Source: Streptoalloteichus tenebrarius (GTDB lineage: Bacteria > Actinomycetota > Actinomycetes > Mycobacteriales > Pseudonocardiaceae). From it: a stretch of DNA of 64,000 bases. Both the position numbers and the translations under genes were made by a program. Numbering within the stretch: position 1 is the stretch's first letter; the number at the start of each line of letters is the position of its first letter. The notes under the pieces were generated by a model. It was not told where the DNA came from and made no database searches. It saw only the letters and a program-made list of their open reading frames with translations. Positions 50,241 to 58,238 of the stretch are shown here, in pieces. The stretch is taken from the NCBI RefSeq assembly GCF_024171885.1, contig NZ_JAMTCP010000028.1, forward strand, positions 1 to 64,000, given 5' to 3'.

Positions 50241-50259
50241 TCGTTAACCCCGCTAACGA
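50241..50259. promoter_or_regulatory. Palindrome TCGTTA-N7-TAACGA
   Basis: A perfect six-base inverted repeat 30 bases upstream of the ggt start. Its half-sites equal those of the palindrome at 39469-39493, with a different spacing. Confidence 0.35.
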
Positions 50260-50521
50260 TCCCGTTTCTCCGCCCCCTCCACGGGAGGGGGCGGCTGAAT
50301 CGATTCGACAACCACGAAAATCGACGCAATGACGTCGGACCCGGTAACCCTGACCGTTCCCAGAACCAAAACACCGTTACCTGGGGGAACCCCTGTTTTT
50401 ATTATCCCAGGTCGTGACGGGCCGATCCGAGGCAGAGGCGGAGCGACACACCGGAGCCTTCGGGTGAAGCGGCCGGGCTTCCACGAGGAGGGTCACGGCA
50501 GGCTCAGGTCGGCTCACCCGA

Positions 50522-50607
50522 CGCCATCGTCCCGGTCCCGGCTCGCCCAACGCCATCGTCCCGGTCCCGGCTCGCCCAACGCCGTCGCCCCGTCCCGGCT
50601 CGCCCGG
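50522..50607. repeat. 29-bp tandem repeat (three copies)
   Basis: Units 50522-50550 and 50551-50579 are identical (starting CGCCATCGTCCCGG); 50580-50607 is a degenerate third copy. A partial unit precedes them. There are no spacers, so this is not a CRISPR array. Confidence 0.85.
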
Positions 50608-50748
50608 CGATCACACCTCCGTCACCACCCGAACGGCCGCCAGCGGGAGATGGCCACACCGCGACCACAGGGTGAACGATGACGCACGAAACCTGGTCCC
50701 GCTGTCACCATCAGCGACGGGATGGTGACCGGGGGCTGATCATCGACG

Positions 50749-50754
50749 TAGGGT
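50749..50754 (+). promoter_or_regulatory. -10 box TAGGGT, leaderless start
   Basis: TAGGGT lies nine bases before the GTG at 50764; the other candidate GTG at 50758 is only three bases away. This favours 50764 as the leaderless start. Confidence 0.5.
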
Positions 50755-50763
50755 CTGGTGCTC

Positions 50764-51726
50764 GTGGAGCAGCGACGACTGGGTGATTCGGGTCTGGTGG
50801 TCAGCGCGGTCGGCCTCGGCTGCAACAACCTCGGCCGGCCGGGCACCGGCACCGAGACGTTGGCGGGGGCCCGCGCGGTGGTCGACGCCGCGCTGGAGGC
50901 CGGCGTGACGTTCTTCGACGTCGCCGACGTGTACGGCGCGCCGCGCGGGCGCAGTGAGGAGCTGCTCGGCCAGGCGCTGGCGGGCCGGCGCGAGCACGCG
51001 GTCGTCGCCACGAAGTTCGGGCTGGACATGCAGGGCGCGAACGGACCCGACTTCGGCGCGCGCGGGTCACGCCGGTACGTGCGGCGCGCGGTCGAGTCGT
51101 CCCTGCGCCGACTCGGGACCGACTGGATCGACCTGTACCAGCTTCACCGGCCGGACCCGGCGACGCCGCTGGAGGAGACCCTGTCGGTGCTGGACGACCT
51201 CGTGCACGAGGGCAAGATCCGCTACATCGGGCACTGCAACCTGGCCGGCTGGCAGATCGCCGACGCCGGCTGGACCGCCAGGACCAGGGGCACGGCCATG
51301 CCGATCTCCGCGCAGAACCACTACTCGCTGCTGGAGCGGGAGGCCGAGCGGGAGGTCATCCCCGCGTGCCAGCGGTTCGGGCTCGGCGTGGTCCCGTACT
51401 TCCCCCTGGCCAACGGCCTGCTCACCGGCAAGTACCACCGGGACTCCGCGCCGCCGCCCGGGTCGCGGCTGGTCGGCAGGGAGCGGTTGCTGGCGGACGC
51501 CCCGTGGGACCGCATCGAACGGCTCAGGGCGTTCGCGGCGGCCAGGGGCCTGGCGATGATCGACGTCGCCATCGGCTGGTTGACCGCCCAGCCCGCGGTG
51601 GGCACGGTGATCGCCGGGGCGACCACGCCGGAGCAGGTGCGGGCCAACGCCGCCGCGGGGCGGTGGCGACCGACGCCCGAGGACCTGCGGGAGATCGACG
51701 CCATCTGCCCGCCGGGGCGCCGCTGA
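50764..51726 (+). CDS. Aldo/keto reductase
   Basis: This 320-aa NADPH-dependent (beta/alpha)8-barrel oxidoreductase has the catalytic tetrad Asp52 and Tyr57 (FFDVADVYG), Lys84 (VVATKFG) and His128 (YQLHRPD). The C-terminal cofactor segment TVIAGATTPEQVRANA is clear. It is of the YghZ/Tas-like class that reduces small aldehydes or ketones in the cytoplasm. The start is chosen from the -10 spacing. No linked pathway is apparent. Confidence 0.92.
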   Translation: MEQRRLGDSGLVVSAVGLGCNNLGRPGTGTETLAGARAVVDAALEAGVTFFDVADVYGAPRGRSEELLGQALAGRREHAVVATKFGLDMQGANGPDFGARGSRRYVRRAVESSLRRLGTDWIDLYQLHRPDPATPLEETLSVLDDLVHEGKIRYIGHCNLAGWQIADAGWTARTRGTAMPISAQNHYSLLEREAEREVIPACQRFGLGVVPYFPLANGLLTGKYHRDSAPPPGSRLVGRERLLADAPWDRIERLRAFAAARGLAMIDVAIGWLTAQPAVGTVIAGATTPEQVRANAAAGRWRPTPEDLREIDAICPPGRR

Positions 51727-51860
51727 CGCCGTCCGACGGCCCCAGGGCTCCCTCAGGGTCGGGTCACCCTGCGGGAGGACCCGGGTCGTCCCGGGGCAGC
51801 ATGCGGGAAAGGTCCCCGGAGGGGACGCGGCGCGCGGGGCGCGGCGGCGAAGCTGGGCGC

Positions 51861-51971
51861 ATGGAGCTGATCGGGATCGCACTGGTGTTCGTCGGACTCT
51901 CGCTGGTGGCCGCGCTGCCGCTCGTTGTTCTGCTTCACACCGCCGGTCCGCGCCGGGGCACGACGCACTAG
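51861..51971 (+). CDS. Possible 36-aa single-helix membrane protein
   Basis: The frame encodes MELIGIALVFVGLSL followed by VAALPLVVLLHTA and a basic tail, a textbook single transmembrane helix with positive end. It lies between the aldo/keto reductase and the SDR, and ends 51 bp before the SDR start. No good ribosome binding site precedes it. It may be a real small protein or chance. Confidence 0.35.
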   Translation: MELIGIALVFVGLSLVAALPLVVLLHTAGPRRGTTH

Positions 51972-52022
51972 CCTCACCGCGAGCCGGCCATCCTCCGGCC
52001 ACCTCGACGGAGAGGGGAGCAC

Positions 52023-52781
52023 ATGCAGATCACGGACACCGCCGCGATCGTCACCGGTGGGGCGTCGGGTCTGGGCGGGGCCACCGCCCGCGCCCTGGCC
52101 GCGCGCGGCGCTCGGGTCTTCGCGGTGGACCTGCCATCGGCCATCGAGAAGGCGGAGCGGGTCGAGGGGGTCACGTACGTGGCCGCCGACGTGACGGACG
52201 CCGAGCAGGTGCGGGCCGCCGTCGACCAGGCCGCCGGGTCGGGGGCGCCGCTGCGGATCGTGGTCAACTGCGCCGGGGTCGGCTGGGCGGGGCGGATCCT
52301 CGGCAAGCAGGGTCCGCACGAGCTGGACCTGTTCCGCACGATCGTGGAGATCAACCTGGTCGGCACGTTCAACGTGATGCGGCTGGCGGCCGAGGCGATC
52401 GCCAAGACCGAGCCGCTCGCCGACGACCAGCGCGGTGTCGTGATCAACACGGCGTCGGTGGCGGCGTTCGAGGGCCAGATCGGCCAGATCGGCTACTCGG
52501 CGTCCAAGGGCGGCGTGGCCGCGATGACGGTGCCCGCGGCCCGCGACCTGGCCTCGTTCGGCATCCGGGTGATGACGATCGCGCCGGGGATCATCGACAC
52601 CCCGATGCTGGCCGGGGTGACCGAGGAGTTCCGCGCCGGTCTGGCGGCGGGGGTGCCGTTCCCGAAGCGGCTCGGTCGTCCGGACGAGTACGCGCAGCTC
52701 GCGGTCTCGATCGTCGAGCACGACTACCTGAACGGCGAGGTCATCCGGATGGACGGCGCGCTGCGGATGGCGCCGCGCTGA
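52023..52781 (+). CDS. SDR oxidoreductase, 3-hydroxyacyl-CoA dehydrogenase type-2-like
   Basis: This 252-aa SDR resembles the HSD10/3-hydroxy-2-methylbutyryl-CoA dehydrogenase group: TGGASGLG (11-18), VNCAGVGWAGR, Ser145, Tyr158 and Lys162 in GYSASKGG, and APGIIDTPML. FPKRLGRPDEYAQLA near the end is typical of HSD10. It would oxidise 3-hydroxyacyl-CoA or related alcohols with NAD in beta-oxidation or isoleucine breakdown; no such genes are nearby. GAGAGGGGAG precedes the ATG. Confidence 0.9.
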   Translation: MQITDTAAIVTGGASGLGGATARALAARGARVFAVDLPSAIEKAERVEGVTYVAADVTDAEQVRAAVDQAAGSGAPLRIVVNCAGVGWAGRILGKQGPHELDLFRTIVEINLVGTFNVMRLAAEAIAKTEPLADDQRGVVINTASVAAFEGQIGQIGYSASKGGVAAMTVPAARDLASFGIRVMTIAPGIIDTPMLAGVTEEFRAGLAAGVPFPKRLGRPDEYAQLAVSIVEHDYLNGEVIRMDGALRMAPR

Positions 52782-52856
52782 CCTCTCCGGAGCCCGCCCG
52801 ACGGCTCATCGCCACCCGTTCGTGGCCTAGCACCCCGGGGTCATTCCGTCAAACAG

Positions 52857-53019
52857 TTGTCCACAGCCTTCCGGCCTCTTCGTGCCTGACGGGTGAGGGG
52901 ACCCGATGGTGGGGTGACGCTTCGCGGAGTTGTCCACAGGCTCGCGCTGTGGGATTTCGCGCTGGTCGTGTGCTGGATAGGCTGGAGCGGGGCTCGCCCC
53001 CCAGGGCGGGTGGGGGCTG
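52857..53019 (+). repeat. Dispersed intergenic element, copy C
   Basis: TTGTCCACA nonamers lie at 52857-52865 and 52930-52938. TAGGCT at 52978-52983 starts 48 bases after the start of the second nonamer and has TTTCGC 17 bp upstream (52955-52960), as in copy A. The GC-rich foldback ends at 53019 and matches copy B at 37 of 41 positions. Confidence 0.7.
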
Positions 53020-53087
53020 AGCTGAGCTGGGGAGGCTTGGGAAGCGGGAAGGCCACTTTTCCGCCCGGTGGCGGAAAAGTGGCCTTC
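52990..53087 (+). ncRNA. Candidate short RNA from element copy C
   Basis: If TAGGCT at 52978 is a -10 box, transcription would start near 52990, run through the GC foldback and end at the 18-bp hairpin at 53048-53087, giving an RNA of about 100 bases with no start codon at the expected position. There is no conservation evidence available beyond the window, so this is a hypothesis. Confidence 0.25.
53048..53087. terminator. Strong bidirectional hairpin
   Basis: GAAGGCCACTTTTCCGCC (53048-53065) pairs perfectly with its complement (53070-53087) over a four-base loop. It lies 65 bases past the nuclease stop on the minus strand and after element C on the plus strand. Confidence 0.8.
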
Positions 53088-53152
53088 GGCGTTCCTCGGG
53101 GTTCGCGTTGGGCACGGCGACGGGCGCGGCACGACGGGCGACCGGCGCGTGA

Positions 53153-54817
53153 TCAGTCCTCAGTGGACGGACATGGCGCGGTGAGGTCCCCGGTGTAGGG
53201 GATCGCGTTCGGTCCGCCGTCCGTGATCCACCGGCGCAGCGCGTGGGTGGCGCGGACGTCGTCCTCGTTGTAGTCCAGCAGCCGGCGGCGCTGGCTCTCG
53301 TCCGGCTCCTGCCCGTCCATGCCGACCGCGTCCCGGTACCAGCGCATCGAGTTCTCGCCGCCGGCCTCCGGGTCGCGCCAGGAGAACCCGGCCGCCGGGG
53401 CGATCGTCTTCAGCCCCTTGCCGTGCGCGCACAGGAACTGGTCCCGCACCACGCCGAACAGGTCCACCCACTGGTTCGAGGAGATGAACTCCTTCACCGC
53501 CTCGACGTCCGGGATGCCGGGCTTGCCGGCGAACCGCTCCGCCGACGCCAGCAGCCAGCGGTTCTCCGCCAGCTCGTTGTAGCAGTAGGCGCGGAAGGTC
53601 AGACCCCTGGCGCGGGCCCGCAGCCGCAGCGAGGTGAGCCAGGTCCAGAACTCGCCGAACGAGCGGGCCTCGTCGTCGGTGGGCAGCGGCTCCCAGGTCA
53701 CGAACGCGCGGTAGCCCGCCGGCTCGCCCACGTCGACCCCGGACAGCCAGCAGCCCCACAGGTAGGCGCCGGCGTCACCGAAGCTCTCCATGTCCACGTC
53801 GACCTCGACGTCCGCCCTCGGCACCGTCACCTCCGGCACCCGGCGGACCAGCGAGTAGTCCCGCAGGTACGCCCTGGCCAGGTGCACCGCGTCCGGGAAC
53901 GGCATGCCCACCATCGGCGCGGGCGGCTCGCCGTCGGGGTCGAGTCCGGCCAGCCGGTCCACGGTGCCGTAGCCGGCGGCGCGCAGGGCGACCGCGTCCT
54001 CGCCCCGCAGGACGAGGCTGACGTCCCTGGTCTCCCGCAGCGCGCTCTCGCAGGTCGGCCACCACGGGCAGGTGCGGCACTCCACCACGCGGGAGGGGCG
54101 GGCCAGGGCCGGCGCCCGGCTCGCGGCGGCCGCGGCGACGGCGAGGCGGTCCGCGAACCGCGCGTCGTACTCGGCGAGCGCGGTGCGGCCTCCCGGCCAG
54201 GTCGGGGCGTCGAGGTCGTGCCAGACGACCACGTCCGCGTCCATGCCGATCGCGCCGCCGGTGGCCCGTCCGCCGGCCATCAGCCCCGCCGCCTGGAGCA
54301 TGCGCACGGCGTGGGCCAGCCGGAGCTGGTCCCTCGGCTGGGCGCGCACCTTGCGCAGCGGGTCGGTGCGGGCGCCGTCGGGGAACGGCTCGGACAGGGG
54401 GCTGGTCCGCGCGCCGCTGCCGGGGTCGCTGACCTTGTGCCGCACCACGAGCACCGGCACGTAGCCGTCGCCGACCCGCACGAGCAGGTCGACGGCCCCG
54501 CGACGTCCGCCGGTGGGGTCGCTGGGGAGTTGGGGCGCCCACACGAGCCGGGCGCCGCCGCGCAGCGCCGCGAGGGTCGCCCGCTCCCGGGCGGCGGCCG
54601 ACGCCGAACGGGGGATCTCGGTCCACTCGCCGCCCATGAGGCGGGCCATCCGGTCGGCGACCGCCCTCCGGTGCGCGGCCGCGTCGGCCTTGCGCTGTTC
54701 GGCGGTGGGGTCCGGCGGCGCCTTGGGGGCGTCCGCCATGTCCGGGTCGTGCTCGAGGTGCACCCGTCGCCGGCAGCGGCTCACCACGCCGGCGTCGAGC
54801 AGCACCGAGGAACTCAT
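53153..54817 (-). CDS. TM0106-family RecB-like putative nuclease
   Basis: This 554-aa protein joins a RecB/Cas4-like PD-(D/E)XK region to a DnaQ/RNase H-like region. Fe-S-type cysteines are Cys15 plus CRTCPWWPTC (Cys-x2-Cys-x5-Cys, ~270). GAVDLLVR and YVPVLVVRHK correspond to the D and ExK strands, but Glu is absent from the last motif, so catalysis may be altered. The C-terminal half has VDVDMES and LLDYNEDDVRATHAL, an exonuclease-like acidic set. It is probably a DNA repair or processing enzyme. The ATG at 54817 begins MSSSVLLDAG. Confidence 0.85.
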   Translation of the reverse strand: MSSSVLLDAGVVSRCRRRVHLEHDPDMADAPKAPPDPTAEQRKADAAAHRRAVADRMARLMGGEWTEIPRSASAAARERATLAALRGGARLVWAPQLPSDPTGGRRGAVDLLVRVGDGYVPVLVVRHKVSDPGSGARTSPLSEPFPDGARTDPLRKVRAQPRDQLRLAHAVRMLQAAGLMAGGRATGGAIGMDADVVVWHDLDAPTWPGGRTALAEYDARFADRLAVAAAAASRAPALARPSRVVECRTCPWWPTCESALRETRDVSLVLRGEDAVALRAAGYGTVDRLAGLDPDGEPPAPMVGMPFPDAVHLARAYLRDYSLVRRVPEVTVPRADVEVDVDMESFGDAGAYLWGCWLSGVDVGEPAGYRAFVTWEPLPTDDEARSFGEFWTWLTSLRLRARARGLTFRAYCYNELAENRWLLASAERFAGKPGIPDVEAVKEFISSNQWVDLFGVVRDQFLCAHGKGLKTIAPAAGFSWRDPEAGGENSMRWYRDAVGMDGQEPDESQRRRLLDYNEDDVRATHALRRWITDGGPNAIPYTGDLTAPCPSTED

Positions 54818-54940
54818 GGGAACGAGCCTAAGCCGTGCGTACGACGTTCGGGGTAGGCCGGTCTGGTGGATCTTCGTCAGCGGCGTGCCGCGCGATGGGG
54901 CGCGGGGCCCGGTCCTAGGGTGGACGCCGGAGGTGGTCGG

Positions 54941-55381
54941 ATGGCACGCGGCAAAGGCCGGTCGCCCCTGGTCACGCCGGCCAGGCTGCGGCGACTGCTG
55001 GGTCTGGCCAAGGTGGTCGGGCCGGTGGTGGCCCCGGTGGCCCTGCGGGCCGTGGCCGTGGCCAGGGAGGGCCTCGACCGGGCCCGTGCCCGCCGACTGG
55101 GGGTCCCCGTGGAGTCCCTGGCGGCGTTCAGCGGCAGGGGCGGGGCGCTGCACGCGAGGATCTCCGGTGTGGCGGGCGTGCTGGCCGAGCTCAGGGCGCG
55201 GCACGAGGACGCGGAGACCCAGCGGTTCGCGGACGAGGGCGAGCGCCGGCTGGCGGACCTGGCCGCCGCGGTCCGCGCGGCCGAGCGGATGCCCTCCGCC
55301 CGGCGCAGGGCCGCCCACCGCGCGGTCGCCGGGGAGCTGGTGAACCTGGAGTCCGAGCTGCTCCGCCGCCTCGGCGTGTGA
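54941..55381 (+). CDS. DUF6474 family protein
   Basis: This 146-aa basic helical protein (ARLRRLLGLAKVVGPVVAPV, RAVAVAREGLDRARARRLGV) matches the actinobacterial DUF6474 family. It has one moderately hydrophobic segment, no clear membrane helix and a helical C-terminus rich in Arg and Ala. The ATG follows GGAGG. It is divergent from the nuclease gene. Function unknown. Confidence 0.78.
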   Translation: MARGKGRSPLVTPARLRRLLGLAKVVGPVVAPVALRAVAVAREGLDRARARRLGVPVESLAAFSGRGGALHARISGVAGVLAELRARHEDAETQRFADEGERRLADLAAAVRAAERMPSARRRAAHRAVAGELVNLESELLRRLGV

Positions 55382-55390
55382 GTGACGACA

Positions 55391-55440
55391 CACGGGTGGG
55401 GCGTGTCCTCACCTGTCCGTGAGGGCACACCCCACCCGTG
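55391..55440. terminator. Long hairpin between DUF6474 and the BCCT gene
   Basis: CACGGGTGGGGCGTG (55391-55405) pairs with CACACCCCACCCGTG (55426-55440) with one mismatch, and the inner CCTCAC/GTGAGG extends the stem. It lies between convergent genes. Confidence 0.7.
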
Positions 55441-55464
55441 CGCACCGGTCGCCGGCCGCCCGGC

Positions 55465-57309
55465 TCAGTCGCCCCCGGCGGCCTTCCCGGAGTGCCGGAG
55501 CTTGCGGCGGGCGCGGCCCACCTCGCCGGCGCGCTCCGCGGAGCCGCGGTCGATCTCCTCCAGCACGGCCTTGACCGCCCTGGCGGCGATCCGCCGCGCG
55601 ACCTTCTCCGGGTTGCCGTCGGTGCGCTGCTCGACCTGGCTGGCCACCTGGTTGACGACGGCCGCGACCTGTTCCTGGCGCCGGACCAGCGGGTCGGTGC
55701 GCAGGTCCTTGGCCAGCGACACGCACAACGCGACCATGATCACGGCGAACGGCGCGGCCGCGATGATCGTCACGTTCTGGAGCCCCGTCAACGCGTCACT
55801 GCCGCCGACCAGCAGCATCACCGCGGCCACCGCCCCGGTGAGCACGCCCCAGAAGATGACCACTCCCCTGGTCGGCGCGATCGACCCGCGCTGGGACAAC
55901 GTGCCCATCACCACCGACGCGGCGTCGGCCCCGGACACGAAGAAGATCGCCACCAGCACCATGACCAGCACACCGGTGACCGCCGCCCACGGGAAGTGGT
56001 GCAGCACCGTGAACAGTTGCGACTCCTGCGTGGCCTGGCCGGCCACGTCGGTGCCGGAGCGCTGGAGGTCGATGGCGGAGCCGCCGAGGATGGCGAACCA
56101 CACCAGGCTGACCAGGCTCGGCACCAGGATCACGCCGCTGACGAACTGCCGGATCGTGCGGCCGCGGCTGATCCGCGCGATGAACATGCCGACGAACGGC
56201 GTCCAGGAGATCCACCACGCCCAGTAGAAGATGGTCCAGCCGGCCAGCCACTTGCCGGTGGCGTCGCCGCCGCTGGCCGCGGTGCGGGCCGACATCTCCG
56301 CCAGGTCGCGGAAGTACTCGCCGACCGAGGTCGGCAGCAGGTTGAGCACCAGCACCGTGGGGCCCACCACGAACAGGAACACCGCCAGCAGCACGGCCAA
56401 CACCATGTTGACGTTGGACAGCCACTGGATGCCCTTGGCCACGCCGGAGACGGCCGAGGCCACGAAGCACACGGTGAGCACGGCGATGATGGCCACGAGC
56501 GCGCCGGTGCCGATGTCGCCGCTCATCCAGCCCGCCGCCTGGAGCCCGCTGCCGATCTGCAACGCGCCGAGGCCCAGCGAGGCCGCCGAGCCGAACAGGG
56601 TGGCGAAGATGGCCATCACGTCGATGGCCTTCCCGATCGGGCCGTTGGCCCTGCTCTGGCCGAACAGGGGCGCGAAGGCCGAGGAGATGAGCTGCGAGCG
56701 CCCCCTGCGGAAGCTGCCGTACGCGATGGCGAGGCCGACCACGGCGTAGATCGACCACGGGTGCAGCGTCCAGTGGAACAGGGTGGTGGACATCGCGGTC
56801 TGCACCGCGGCGGAGCTGCCCGCCTCCACCGTGCCGGGTGGCGGGCTCGTGAAGTGCGCCAGCGGCTCGCTGACGCCGTAGAACATCAGGCCGATCCCCA
56901 TGCCCGCGCTGAACATCATCGCGACCCAGGAGATCGTGCGGAACTCCGGCTTCTCGCCGTCCTTCCCCAACGGGATGCGCCCGTACCGGCTGAACGCCAG
57001 CCACAGCGCGAACACCACGAACCCGGTCGCGGCCAACACGAAGCCCCAACCGGCGTTCTGAATGATCCAGTCCAGAACCGACCTCGCCACACGCCCCAGC
57101 GAGTCGGTGCCGAACACGCCCCACAGGACGAACGCGACCGCGAGCACCGCGGCCACGCCGAACACGGTCGGATCGGTCCTGGCGGGCTGTTCGGCTGAGC
57201 TTTCCGCCCCGGGTGCCGTCGCGGGCGCGTCCCCGGGCAGTTCGGTGGGTCGTTCGTGGTTGTCGCCGTGGTCGTTCGTCGGTCGTTTGTCTGCAATATC
57301 CGTCGACAC
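55465..57309 (-). CDS. BCCT family betaine/carnitine/choline transporter
   Basis: This ~614-aa protein is a 12-helix transporter for glycine betaine or a similar trimethylammonium solute, used in osmoprotection. The BCCT aromatic signature is present: FHWTLHPWSIYAVVGLAIAY and, later, WWISWTPFVGMFIARISRGR. GMGIGLMFYGVSEPL is also typical. The N-terminus (~75 residues) is hydrophilic; the C-terminus is a long charged helix (VARRIAARAVKAVLEEIDRG), as in osmosensing BetP. The GTG at 57309 is the best start but has a weak ribosome binding site. The leader contains GGCGCC-type hairpins. Confidence 0.93.
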   Translation of the reverse strand: MSTDIADKRPTNDHGDNHERPTELPGDAPATAPGAESSAEQPARTDPTVFGVAAVLAVAFVLWGVFGTDSLGRVARSVLDWIIQNAGWGFVLAATGFVVFALWLAFSRYGRIPLGKDGEKPEFRTISWVAMMFSAGMGIGLMFYGVSEPLAHFTSPPPGTVEAGSSAAVQTAMSTTLFHWTLHPWSIYAVVGLAIAYGSFRRGRSQLISSAFAPLFGQSRANGPIGKAIDVMAIFATLFGSAASLGLGALQIGSGLQAAGWMSGDIGTGALVAIIAVLTVCFVASAVSGVAKGIQWLSNVNMVLAVLLAVFLFVVGPTVLVLNLLPTSVGEYFRDLAEMSARTAASGGDATGKWLAGWTIFYWAWWISWTPFVGMFIARISRGRTIRQFVSGVILVPSLVSLVWFAILGGSAIDLQRSGTDVAGQATQESQLFTVLHHFPWAAVTGVLVMVLVAIFFVSGADAASVVMGTLSQRGSIAPTRGVVIFWGVLTGAVAAVMLLVGGSDALTGLQNVTIIAAAPFAVIMVALCVSLAKDLRTDPLVRRQEQVAAVVNQVASQVEQRTDGNPEKVARRIAARAVKAVLEEIDRGSAERAGEVGRARRKLRHSGKAAGGD

Positions 57310-57626
57310 GACTGCCGGCGCCCTTTCCAGGCGCCGCCTCCTTTCCGAAAGGGAACACCTGTGGCTCCCGGCGGTCAGGAGGGAACGACGACGCCACGAT
57401 GACGGCGTCGGTGGGTCACCAGCGAACCGCCCGAGGACGGCCCCGACCGCCGGCAACTCACCCACCGTGACCCATTCGGCGCAACGAGGTCAACCGCAGC
57501 CCACCCAGCCGTGGCCAAATAGACACCATTTTTGCGAGTTCCGTCACGTGCTCGCTGGGCCGTTGAGGTGCTGGACACAGGCGGGGCCTCCCGAGTGGCG
57601 CAGACGGACACCTACGCTGCTCACCT
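57310..57626. other. Intergenic region between BCCT and copper genes
   Basis: These 317 bp are divergent promoter space. On the BCCT side small hairpins (CCCTTT/AAAGG and GGCGCC repeats) lie in the presumed leader. A region around 57520-57545 is A/T-rich. No gene or clear riboswitch consensus was recognised. Confidence 0.4.
57613..57618 (+). promoter_or_regulatory. -10 box TACGCT, leaderless start
   Basis: TACGCT lies eight bases before the GTG at 57627, the first gene of the copper run. Confidence 0.5.
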
Positions 57627-58178
57627 GTGGTGGTGAGGCTGGCCCCGACCAGGGGAGCGCTGCGCGTGGCCCGGGGGGTCGCGCTGGCCGTCAGCTCCGC
57701 CACCCTGGCCGTCGCGGCCCACGCGGCGGCCGGCGGGTCGGTGCCGGACACCGGTCTCGCCGCCGTCCTCACCGTGCTCCTCGCCGGCGCGGGCACCGCG
57801 CTGGCGGACCGCCGACGGGGCCCGGTCGCCATCCTCGCCGCCCTCGGCGGCTCCCAGTTCCTCCTGCACGTGCTGCTCCAGGCCCTGGCGGGGCACGGCC
57901 ACGGCCCGCACCACGCCCTCCCCGGGTTCGACCCTGGCCTGATGACCGCGGCGCACGTCGGCGCGGCACTGCTCACGGCAGGGCTGCTGCTCGGGGCGGA
58001 GCGGTCGGTGTTCGCCGTGGCCACCGCCCTGGCGATGCTGCTGCCCCGTCGGCTCAGCCCGCTCCCCGCGTGGGCGCCGCTGCGGCCGGTCACCGTGCCG
58101 GCCGAGCCCGTGTCACCCCCGTTCTCGGTCCTGCTGCGCCGGGTCGTCGCCCGGCGTGGTCCTCCGCGCCACTCCTGA
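57627..58178 (+). CDS. Membrane protein heading the copper gene run
   Basis: This 183-aa protein has about five hydrophobic segments and a His-rich loop (LAGHGHGPHH, residues ~89-98) that could bind copper. I do not know the family. It is 60 bp upstream of the YcnI gene in the same direction, so it is probably part of the copper operon. The GTG is preceded by a leaderless-type -10 box. Confidence 0.7.
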   Translation: MVVRLAPTRGALRVARGVALAVSSATLAVAAHAAAGGSVPDTGLAAVLTVLLAGAGTALADRRRGPVAILAALGGSQFLLHVLLQALAGHGHGPHHALPGFDPGLMTAAHVGAALLTAGLLLGAERSVFAVATALAMLLPRRLSPLPAWAPLRPVTVPAEPVSPPFSVLLRRVVARRGPPRHS

Positions 58179-58238
58179 TCGCGTTCCCGCACCGGCCCCT
58201 CCCCCGGCCGGCCCCCCTTCTCCGAAAGATCAGGAGCC

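Larger units (their letters stand above)
50212..50763. other. Intergenic region with palindromes and tandem repeats
   Basis: These ~550 bp separate divergent ggt and the aldo/keto reductase. They contain the palindrome at 50241-50259, a spaced inverted repeat GGTAAC-N27-GTTACC at 50343-50381 and a 29-bp tandem repeat at 50522-50607. A frame from 50329 to 50682 has no ribosome binding site and encodes low-complexity repeat sequence, so it was not called. Confidence 0.5.
52782..53152. other. Intergenic region carrying repeat element copy C
   Basis: These 371 bp lie between the convergent SDR and RecB-like nuclease genes. They contain copy C of the dispersed element and an 18-bp perfect hairpin. 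No protein gene was found. Confidence 0.5.

Noticed and set aside
50522-50607. Possible CRISPR array
   Set aside because: The units are directly adjacent with no unique spacers, and no cas genes are present.
57310-57400. Possible riboswitch before the BCCT transporter
   Set aside because: Small hairpins are present, but no known consensus (for example c-di-AMP) could be matched by eye.
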